A DNA stretch of 5,170 nucleotides from an uncultured Eubacteriales bacterium. Its GTDB lineage: Bacteria > Bacillota > Clostridia > Oscillospirales > CAG-272. The stretch is from positions 1-5,170 of the forward strand of contig CABPZV010000148.1 of assembly GCA_902462015.1 (NCBI GenBank). The letters run 5' to 3'. A model generated the notes under the pieces. That model was not told the origin of the DNA. It ran no database searches and saw only the letters and a list, made by a program, of their open reading frames with translations. Shown piece by piece: positions 1 through 4,370 of the stretch; position 1 is the stretch's first letter, and each line of letters starts with the position of its first letter. A program made the translations under genes and the position numbers.

Positions 1-104
1 AATATATTACCATTCCCTTCCATGAATGAAAATTTGCTGTTCAATAGAGTCAAAAAACATTATAAGACTCCGCTAATCGGAGCAGGTAAGAGCCTGACGC
101 TCCA
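1..104. other. Tail downstream of the LarA-family gene with two competing hairpins
   Basis: Just past the stop of the LarA-family gene, GGAGCAGG (79-86) can pair with CCTG (93-96) plus CTCC (100-103) around a 3-nt bulge. The overlapping CTCCG (68-72)/CGGAG (78-82) stem excludes it. On the minus strand a T6 run follows at 57-52, about ten bases after the second stem, so termination here is possible but not canonical. A GGAAGGG (minus strand, 21-15) suggests that another leftward gene may begin at or beyond the window edge; its start cannot be fixed. Confidence 0.35.
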
Positions 105-1418
105 TCAGACACTCCAAAGACCGAGCGCAGGATTGCTTATGTAATAAAATTCCTCTCCGTCTGATCCTCGGTTCCAGCCGTCACATAGCTTTTCCGGATT
201 GTATTTTGCAGCCGCGTCATCATATGGGCAGTAGCTGAAGCCTGCACCTTCAACCTCTTCTCCTGTTAACTTTTTCGTACAGTATGTAATTCTGAAACGG
301 CCGTCGGAGGAGCCGTGAATCAGATGCGCCGCAACAGAAAGATTTTCCTTTAAATCGCTGTTTTCCGCCACAAGCCTCAGAACATTTTCACGTCCGACAT
401 AACCGTATTTCCGTATAAGCCTGTCGTTTTCAGAATCCTCCCCGAACTGGACGACTCCGGGTGCAAGAACAATCAGATCCCCCCCGTCCGCCATAGCGAG
501 ACGCGTCCGGTATATGGCCTTATTTCCCAGCCACGTGCTTTTAAACTCACGCGAGTCAAGATTTACAACACACTTCTTTAAAGGCTTATCAAGCTTGATA
601 AAATTCAGCTGACCGCTTTGGGACACAGCCTCTTCAAAGTTCGAGCGTTCCCTACCACAGTAAAGACCGTGAATATGTACGTCGTCGCCTGTATTGGTCG
701 TAACGGTAAGAATGTATTTAAGCGGTACATCCGCGATAAAATTGCGCTCGGCATAATCAAACACCTTGCGTACAGGGGAAAAGTCCCTGCCCATAATACG
801 CTCCATACCGTAAAATGCGCCGAGCATATGGGAGCTGTTTATCATAGAGCTTCCGCCGCACCCGACAAAAATATTCTTAGAGTAATTAGCCATTCCGACA
901 ACCTCATGCGGAACAACCTGCCCGACAGACAAAATCAGGTCATACTCTCCCGATACAATACGGCGGTTGACTTCGACATCAATTTTCTCATTTACCAGTC
1001 CCTCGGAAACTTCGGAAACAAACTCTGCCGGAACCTCGCCAAGCTTAACGACATCGGTACGCCAATTGTGAACTATGAGCTTATCAAAATCAACCGTACC
1101 CTCAAAAAAAACTCTGCATTCCTTCTCAGACATCGGGACATGAGTTCCCAAAGCCGGCATAACGTCAATGCTGATTTCGGTACCAGTTTTTTCGGTTATA
1201 TCCGAAAAAATTGACGATAGAACAGCGGTGATATGCCCAGCTCCGCTGTACATTCTTGTAAAGTCTGGCGGTAAAATTAAAACTTTAATTTCGCCCTTCA
1301 CGTCCCCTCCGGACGACAGACGCCTCTCAGAAATTTCTCTCAGACACTCATCTGTGAAATCCGATAGAACCGCTCTCAGCTCTTCATCCGACATTCCCTT
1401 TTCACTTTTAAATATCAA
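105..1418 (-). CDS. LarA-family (DUF2088) nickel-dependent hydroxyacid racemase/epimerase homologue
   Basis: Soluble 437-residue protein, close to the usual LarA length. LarA racemizes lactate with a nickel-pincer nucleotide (NPN) bound covalently to a lysine. By alignment from memory the key LarA residues are kept: the DxTR motif at D52/R55 (LarA D72/R75), GTH at H93 (H108), H171 in a PH motif, K181 exactly ten residues later (H174/K184, K184 being the cofactor lysine), H197 (H200, same spacing), and K300 in WLGNK (K298). The position of LarA Q295 appears to be L297, so the substrate may not be lactate. The family also includes racemases and epimerases of other 2-hydroxyacids. No larB, larC or larE cofactor genes lie in the window, so NPN must come from elsewhere. 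The start is TTG at 1418: an in-frame stop lies three codons upstream, and AAAGGAAGG sits 10 nt before it. ATG at 1394 (residue 9) is a weaker alternative. No signal peptide or membrane segment. Family confidence is high; substrate unknown. Confidence 0.88.
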   Translation of the reverse strand: MIFKSEKGMSDEELRAVLSDFTDECLREISERRLSSGGDVKGEIKVLILPPDFTRMYSGAGHITAVLSSIFSDITEKTGTEISIDVMPALGTHVPMSEKECRVFFEGTVDFDKLIVHNWRTDVVKLGEVPAEFVSEVSEGLVNEKIDVEVNRRIVSGEYDLILSVGQVVPHEVVGMANYSKNIFVGCGGSSMINSSHMLGAFYGMERIMGRDFSPVRKVFDYAERNFIADVPLKYILTVTTNTGDDVHIHGLYCGRERSNFEEAVSQSGQLNFIKLDKPLKKCVVNLDSREFKSTWLGNKAIYRTRLAMADGGDLIVLAPGVVQFGEDSENDRLIRKYGYVGRENVLRLVAENSDLKENLSVAAHLIHGSSDGRFRITYCTKKLTGEEVEGAGFSYCPYDDAAAKYNPEKLCDGWNRGSDGEEFYYISNPALGLWSV

Positions 1419-1428
1419 AACAAGTCAA

Positions 1429-1437
1429 CCTTCCTTT
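1429..1437 (-). promoter_or_regulatory. Ribosome binding site deciding a TTG start
   Basis: Read on the minus strand the sequence is AAAGGAAGG, followed by a 10-nt spacer and then TTG at 1418-1416. The first downstream ATG (1394-1392) has only AAAAGGG almost touching it. This favours TTG as the start of the LarA-family gene. Confidence 0.6.
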
Positions 1438-1473
1438 GTAGGGTACAGCTCGGCATAGCCGAAGCATATATAC

Positions 1474-1502
1474 ATTATATCAAAAAGAGCATTTCTTTTC
1501 AA
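1474..1502 (-). promoter_or_regulatory. SigA-type promoter of the LarA-family gene
   Basis: On the minus strand the -35 is TTGAAA (1502-1497), the spacer is exactly 17 bp, and the -10 is a perfect TATAAT (1479-1474). Transcription should start near 1467, giving a leader of about 50 nt. The leader contains a small hairpin (about 1449-1465, TCGGC/GCCGA with a TAT loop) upstream of the ribosome binding site. Confidence 0.8.
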
Positions 1503-1519
1503 TAGTTTTTCTGATTTAC

Positions 1520-1548
1520 TTGAAATATTAATGCTTGTATGGTATACT
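1520..1548 (+). promoter_or_regulatory. SigA-type promoter firing toward the repeat island and mnmM
   Basis: The -35 is TTGAAA (1520-1525), the spacer is 17 bp and the -10 is TATACT (1543-1548). It is back-to-back with the LarA-family promoter, the two -35 boxes being 17 bp apart. The predicted transcription start near 1555 falls inside a perfect 10-bp inverted repeat. If this promoter drives mnmM, the leader is about 400 nt; it could instead make a separate short RNA. Confidence 0.7.
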
Positions 1549-1550
1549 AA

Positions 1551-1572
1551 CATTAAAGCTAAAGCTTTAATG
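1551..1572. repeat. Perfect 10-bp inverted repeat at the predicted transcription start
   Basis: CATTAAAGCT (1551-1560), a two-base gap, then AGCTTTAATG (1563-1572). It lies directly behind the -10 box of the rightward promoter. It could be an operator for a dimeric repressor, the 5' hairpin of the transcript, or the end of an inserted repeat element; the sequence does not decide between these. Confidence 0.6.
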
Positions 1573-1740
1573 TGCAAGTTTCGTTTCGCCGTCGCTGACG
1601 GCGATTTTGCAAAGCAAAACCCCGAAACGTTGCGGTTTTATTTGAATCTATAGTACAATTCCCGTAAAACTAAAGCTTTAATGTACTGAAGCTTCAATGT
1701 ACTGAAACTTTAATACGCAAGTTTCGTTCCGTCGCTGACA
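1559..1740. repeat. Intergenic repeat island: direct repeats, 16-bp tandem units and nested hairpins
   Basis: The 15-mer CTAAAGCTTTAATGT occurs exactly at 1559-1573 and at 1670-1684. From 1674 a 16-bp unit (AGCTTTAATGTACTGA) is repeated at 1690 with one change and again, degenerate, at 1706. A longer direct repeat pairs 1565-1599 with 1708-1739; the second copy lacks three bases and has a few substitutions. The first copy folds as a branched structure. An outer stem joins GCAAGTTTCG (1574-1583) to CGAAACGTTGC (1623-1633) with one bulged base. It encloses an 8-bp hairpin with a GCT loop (1586-1604) and a 6-bp hairpin TTTTGC/GCAAAA (1605-1619). The second copy has lost the distal stem arms. No open reading frame fits. 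It resembles a MITE/REP-like intergenic element, but I cannot name a family. Confidence 0.65.
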
Positions 1741-1807
1741 AGCGGATATTTCAGTTTATCAAAATTTGTTGTCAGAGAGGCTGGAGAGAGACATTCTGCC
1801 CTTAGTA

Positions 1808-1915
1808 TAGTTTTATTTAAATAAGGGGCACAGCCCCGTCATGGGGCGTCCGGTGATGGATTGTGCTCCAATCGGAAAACGGAAGTAGACCCCGCCGCCT
1901 TGTAGGCGGGGACGT
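1808..1915 (+). mobile_element. Possible remnant of the 3' end of an IS200/IS605 (tnpB) element
   Basis: A short open frame after the stop at 1808-1810 ends in PVMDCAPIGKRK and stops at TAG 1886-1888. A strong hairpin follows at once: CCCCGCC (1890-1896) pairs with GGCGGGG (1905-1911). tnpB genes of this family commonly end just before, or inside, the structured omega RNA with a stable hairpin near the right end. There is no transposase body, zinc-finger motif or left end here, so at most this is a decayed tail. It could equally be part of a structured mnmM leader. The assignment rests on general resemblance, not a database match. Confidence 0.3.
1890..1911 (+). other. GC-rich hairpin shortly before the mnmM ribosome binding site
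   Basis: CCCCGCC and GGCGGGG form a perfect 7-bp stem around an 8-nt loop. It ends 29 nt before the AAAGGAG of mnmM. It is not followed by a U-tract, so it is not a canonical intrinsic terminator. Confidence 0.55.
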
Positions 1916-1939
1916 CTTTCGTATAGTTATAAACAGCCT

Positions 1940-1947
1940 AAAAGGAG
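1940..1947 (+). promoter_or_regulatory. Ribosome binding site of mnmM
   Basis: AAAAGGAG lies 7 nt before the ATG at 1955, which fixes the start codon well. Confidence 0.8.
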
Positions 1948-1954
1948 ACACCGC

Positions 1955-2518
1955 ATGACAGATCTGCTATCGCTGCACAAATATTTTCTTTCCTCTCATC
2001 TGAAAAAGGGCGGTGTCGCCGTTGATTTTACAATGGGCAACGGACATGACACCGAATATCTCTGCCGCTCCGTATACGGTGGCGAGAGCATGCCCGGCCA
2101 TATTTATGCTTTCGACGTGCAGCGTCAGGCATTGGAATCTACAGAAAAGCTTCTGACTGAATCCGGCTGTCCAGAGAATTATACACTTATTCTTGATTCG
2201 CACGAAAACGCGGAAAGTTATGTGAAAGAAAAAATCTGCGCAGGAGTTTTTAATCTTGGTTGGCTGCCCGGATCGGATAAGACGGTAACGACAAAACGCG
2301 AATCGACAAGAAAAGCCATAGACGCAGCCGTCAGGCTCACAGATCACGGTGGGATCCTTTTAATCGCCGTTTATCCCGGACATGAAGAAGGACGGCTCGA
2401 AGGCGAAATGATATACGATATGCTCTCACAAATCAGCAGATTTGAGCTGTCTGTTTCACGCTTTCAAATAATAAACTCACCGTCGTCTCCGTATTTCTTC
2501 ATTGCAGAGCGAAAATGA
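1955..2518 (+). CDS. mnmM: tRNA (mnm5s2U34) methyltransferase MnmM (YtqB family, putative rRNA methylase)
   Basis: A 187-residue class I S-adenosylmethionine methyltransferase, full length for the YtqB family. The family transfers the final methyl group to 5-aminomethyl-2-thiouridine at the wobble position of tRNAs, in Gram-positive bacteria that lack the MnmC methylase domain; it was long annotated as a putative rRNA methylase. Visible motifs: SAM-binding motif I VDFTMGNGHDT (23-33), the acidic end of strand 2 in AFDVQ (D54), HEN (83-85), the family signature NLGWLPGSDK (100-109) followed by TTK, the YPGHEEG segment (140-146), and a C-terminal IINSPSSPYFFIAERK stretch that matches the family ending. 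No signal peptide; cytoplasmic. It lies downstream of an unusually long, repeat-rich region and 145 bp upstream of ddl on the same strand. Family assignment is firm; the exact tRNA substrate is inferred from the family. Confidence 0.87.
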   Translation: MTDLLSLHKYFLSSHLKKGGVAVDFTMGNGHDTEYLCRSVYGGESMPGHIYAFDVQRQALESTEKLLTESGCPENYTLILDSHENAESYVKEKICAGVFNLGWLPGSDKTVTTKRESTRKAIDAAVRLTDHGGILLIAVYPGHEEGRLEGEMIYDMLSQISRFELSVSRFQIINSPSSPYFFIAERK

Positions 2519-2596
2519 GTTCTCAAACTTCGTCTTCGGGCATATTCTATCTCTGACAAACAATCCGCTGTAATTCGTTTATATTAAATAAGAACA

Positions 2597-2642
2597 GCGT
2601 GAAAAATGGAGAAAGCCTTGCTCCAAATTCATTTTTTCACGC
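2597..2642 (+). terminator. Long hairpin between mnmM and ddl (terminator or ddl leader structure)
   Basis: GCGTGAAAAAT (2597-2607) pairs with ATTTTTTCACGC (2631-2642) with one extra base on the 3' side. An inner stem TGGAG (2607-2611)/CTCCA (2621-2625) closes a 9-nt loop. The U-tract lies within the 3' arm, about seven bases after the inner stem. On the minus strand the inner stem is followed almost directly by TTTTTC and looks more like a terminator. The structure ends just before the ddl ribosome binding site, so it may end mnmM transcripts or shape ddl translation. Confidence 0.5.
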
Positions 2643-2643
2643 C

Positions 2644-2650
2644 GGAAAGG
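2644..2650 (+). promoter_or_regulatory. Ribosome binding site of ddl, unusually far from the start
   Basis: GGAAAGG is the best Shine-Dalgarno match before ddl, but it lies 13 nt from the ATG at 2664, longer than usual. It directly abuts the base of the 2597-2642 hairpin. The family N-terminus (MKIAILAGG) leaves little doubt about the start codon itself. Confidence 0.5.
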
Positions 2651-2663
2651 CACGAGTACTATC

Positions 2664-3716
2664 ATGAAAATTGCTATTCTTGCGGGAGGTCTCAGTCCTG
2701 AACGGGACGTTTCTCTCTCCTCCGGAGCTTTAATTGCGGCCGCGCTTATAAATCGGGGACATTCAATTGCATTTATGGATGTTTATATGGATCAGCAAAT
2801 AAAGGAAAATCCTGATGATTATTTTACAATGGTACCGCCGAAAATTCCATCTATAGCGTCACGCGAGCCGGATCTGAAAAAAATTGCGGAAAACAGGCAA
2901 AGACTGCGCGGAAGCGATGCGGATACCAATTCTCTTATCGGGTACGGCGTAACCCAAATATGCCGACATGCAGACATAACATTTTTGGCTCTCCACGGCG
3001 CAATGGGTGAAAACGGTCAGATTCAGGCATATTTAGACTGCTGCGGAATAAAATATACCGGAAGCAGTTACGCAGGCTGTCTGCTTGCAATGGATAAGGA
3101 TATTGCAAAAAGAATGGTAAAGTGCGCCGGAATCGAAACCGCTGAATGGTGCTGTATGGATGTGTCCGATATCAGCACGGAAAAAATAATAAAAACAATT
3201 GGTCTGCCCTGCATAATAAAACCCTCGTCATGCGGCTCAAGTGTTGGAATATCGATTGCAGAAACCGAGGAAGATTTAAAAACAGCAATTGAGTCGGCAA
3301 AATTACAGCGTCAGGATATAATCGCCGAGCGTTTTATCTCGGGATCGGAGTTCTCTGTCGGAATTCTGTGCGGAGAAGCGCTGCCTTCAATCGAGATTAT
3401 TCCGATATCAGGCTTTTACGACTATGAAAACAAATATCAGAAGGGATACACGAGAGAAATCACCCCGGCGGACATCCCAGCCAGCCTTGAAAAGAGACTG
3501 AGAGATACGGCTCTGCGTGTGCATAAAATACTTCGCTTAGGAAGCTACAGCAGATCCGACTTTATTTACGACGAAAAGACCGACAAGCTTTTCTTCCTTG
3601 AGGCAAACACTCTCCCGGGAATGACGCCAACAAGCTTGCTTCCCCAGGAGGCAGCTGCCGCCGGAATTGATTATGCGGCTCTCTGCGAGCGTATCGCACT
3701 CACACCTGTAAGCTGA
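2664..3716 (+). CDS. ddl: D-alanine--D-alanine ligase
   Basis: A 350-residue cytoplasmic ATP-grasp enzyme that joins two D-alanines using ATP, making the dipeptide for the peptidoglycan stem. N-terminal domain: AGGLSPERDVSLSSG with the catalytic-triad glutamate E13 (E. coli DdlB E15), HGAMGENGQIQ (111-121) and YTGSS (131-135). ATP-grasp part: MDK with K145, K186 in IIKPSS, GSSVG with S192/S193 (DdlB S150 region), and the omega loop DYENKY with K257/Y258 (DdlB K215/Y216). Metal and phosphate ligands are R297, D299, E313 and N315 in SRSDF and LEANTLPGMT. Tyrosine in the omega loop favours D-Ala-D-Ala over D-lactate ligases, which often carry Phe, or VanA-type enzymes. It is longer than E. coli DdlB, mainly because of an insert around residues 43-95, common in clostridial forms. 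It stops 45 bp before the tRNA promoter without an obvious terminator. Confidence 0.95.
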   Translation: MKIAILAGGLSPERDVSLSSGALIAAALINRGHSIAFMDVYMDQQIKENPDDYFTMVPPKIPSIASREPDLKKIAENRQRLRGSDADTNSLIGYGVTQICRHADITFLALHGAMGENGQIQAYLDCCGIKYTGSSYAGCLLAMDKDIAKRMVKCAGIETAEWCCMDVSDISTEKIIKTIGLPCIIKPSSCGSSVGISIAETEEDLKTAIESAKLQRQDIIAERFISGSEFSVGILCGEALPSIEIIPISGFYDYENKYQKGYTREITPADIPASLEKRLRDTALRVHKILRLGSYSRSDFIYDEKTDKLFFLEANTLPGMTPTSLLPQEAAAAGIDYAALCERIALTPVS

Positions 3717-3761
3717 ATAGTAGCATCCTGCGCCATGCCAATACTTTTTGTAAAAAAACTA

Positions 3762-3790
3762 TTGACTTTTATAAGCCATTGTGATATAAT
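3762..3790 (+). promoter_or_regulatory. Strong SigA promoter of the tRNA-Pro gene
   Basis: The -35 is TTGACT (3762-3767), the spacer is 17 bp and the -10 is TATAAT (3785-3790). Transcription should begin near 3797, leaving a 5' leader of about 8 nt for RNase P to remove. Confidence 0.88.
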
Positions 3791-3804
3791 TATTAGTGTT
3801 GTAT

Positions 3805-3880
3805 CTGGGTGTGGCGCAGTTGGTAGCGCGCTACCTTGGGGTGGTAGAGGCCGCTGGTTCAAGTCCAGTCACTCAGACCA
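3805..3880 (+). tRNA. tRNA-Pro, anticodon GGG
   Basis: A 76-nt cloverleaf. The acceptor stem CTGGGTG (3805-3811) pairs with CACTCAG (3870-3876) with one G-T pair, and has the C1-G72 pair typical of bacterial proline tRNAs. The D stem is GCGC/GCGC. The anticodon stem CTACC (3831-3835)/GGTAG (3843-3847) closes the loop TTGGGGT, with anticodon GGG at 3838-3840 and G37 next to it, as in proline tRNAs. The T stem GCTGG/CCAGT closes TTCAAGT. Discriminator A and an encoded CCA end the gene. It decodes CCC and probably CCU. It stands alone with its own promoter and terminator. Confidence 0.96.
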
Positions 3881-3886
3881 GTCTGG

Positions 3887-3920
3887 AGCCTCGACACGCA
3901 AATCGCGTTCGAGGCTTTTT
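3887..3920 (+). terminator. Intrinsic terminator of tRNA-Pro
   Basis: AGCCTCGA (3887-3894) pairs perfectly with TCGAGGCT (3909-3916) around a 14-nt loop that can pair partly (ACGC with GCGT). A run of T follows directly (3916-3920, then CTTTTTC). It begins 7 nt after the CCA end. Confidence 0.9.
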
Positions 3921-3980
3921 CTTTTTCAAACTAAAGTGCTCACAATTGAGTAGCATCTCTTTTGCTGCTTCTTTACATTA

Positions 3981-4025
3981 AAAAAGCATTGTACTGTACT
4001 TATTTTTTACAGTTCAATGCTTTTT
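3981..4025. terminator. Bidirectional terminator-type hairpin
   Basis: AAAAAGCATTG (3981-3991) and ACTGT (3993-3997) pair with ACAGT (4009-4013) and CAATGCTTTTT (4015-4025), with one T-T mismatch and an 11-nt loop rich in T. The A-tract and T-tract at the two ends suit termination in both directions. It backs up the tRNA terminator and could stop leftward transcription entering from the right. Confidence 0.65.
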
Positions 4026-4056
4026 CTGCTTCTATACGATATATAAAAGAAATAAC

Positions 4057-4137
4057 CACCCACTAAAGCGCGAGTGGTGTATCTCCTGACTATAAATCAG
4101 AATCGGGAACGACCGCTGTGACACCGGCAATCCGGCT
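4057..4137 (-). mobile_element. Possible second remnant of an IS200/IS605-type 3' end
   Basis: On the minus strand a short frame ends in GVTAVVPDSDL and stops at TAG (4092-4090). A hairpin follows: CCACT (4077-4073)/AGTGG (4064-4060), extended by two more pairs past a bulge to 4079/4057, with an 8-nt loop. The order (short coding-like tail, stop, terminal hairpin) matches the organisation of tnpB 3' ends that overlap omega RNA. Neither the transposase domains nor the other end are present, and no intact gene lies nearby. The call is based on resemblance only. Confidence 0.3.
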
Positions 4138-4246
4138 ATTCGTAATTAAATTATAACTTGTAGGTTCTTAAAAGTCAATATCCGGGATTAAACTATTACG
4201 AAGTGTGTACAGCACTGACAGCTGTGACATAATTTCCGGAAAAGTA

Positions 4247-4275
4247 TTGAATTAAATCTTCCAATATGATATACT
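4247..4275 (+). promoter_or_regulatory. SigA-type promoter of the GH95 gene
   Basis: The -35 is TTGAAT (4247-4252), the spacer is 17 bp and the -10 is TATACT (4270-4275). The predicted start is near 4282, giving a leader of about 90 nt with a weak TGCGT/ACGCA stem. The inverted repeat ACAGC/GCTGT (4209-4225) lies about 20 bp upstream of the -35 and could bind an activator. Confidence 0.75.
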
Positions 4276-4370
4276 GAATCAAAACAGACAAAAAATGCGT
4301 GTTCAGACTATAACCTCATAGCATACGCAGTCAGTAAAGACTATAGATCTATTATGGAAGGAAAAAACAT

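Larger units (their letters stand above)
3926..4246. other. Gene-free stretch between the tRNA terminator and the GH95 promoter
   Basis: No coding frame with a ribosome binding site is visible. Apart from the hairpin at 3981-4025 and the possible IS remnant at 4057-4137, there is a CCGG-CAAT-CCGG mini-hairpin (4124-4135). A 9-bp direct repeat GCTGTGACA lies at 4115-4123 and 4221-4229; the second copy overlaps a 5-bp inverted repeat ACAGC/GCTGT (4209-4225) upstream of the next promoter. Confidence 0.5.

Noticed and set aside
618..1458. Two plus-strand open frames opposite the LarA-family gene
   Set aside because: Both lie antisense to a gene with clear family motifs, have no recognisable domain and no convincing ribosome binding site.
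1674..1721. CRISPR-like array of short repeats
   Set aside because: The 16-bp units are directly adjacent with no spacers and only three copies; this is a tandem repeat.
1900..1927. Close promoter for mnmM (TTGTAG, 16 bp, TATAGT)
   Set aside because: The -35 is weak and lies within the 3' part of the GC-rich hairpin; the start would leave only about 20 nt before the gene. It cannot be excluded but is weaker than the 1520-1548 promoter.
1555..1950. Known riboswitch or T-box in the mnmM leader
   Set aside because: I could not match the conserved cores of SAM, THF, preQ1, c-di-GMP or T-box RNAs, and repeats dominate the region.
1967..2347. Minus-strand open frame inside mnmM
   Set aside because: Antisense shadow of a well-supported gene, with no domain and no ribosome binding site seen.
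3861..3900. Phage or element attachment site at the tRNA-Pro 3' end
   Set aside because: No second copy of the tRNA 3' end and no integrase gene is present in the window.
3671..3981. Three overlapping open frames (both strands) around 3671-3981
   Set aside because: They run through the tRNA-Pro gene, its promoter and its terminator; the RNA gene explains the sequence.
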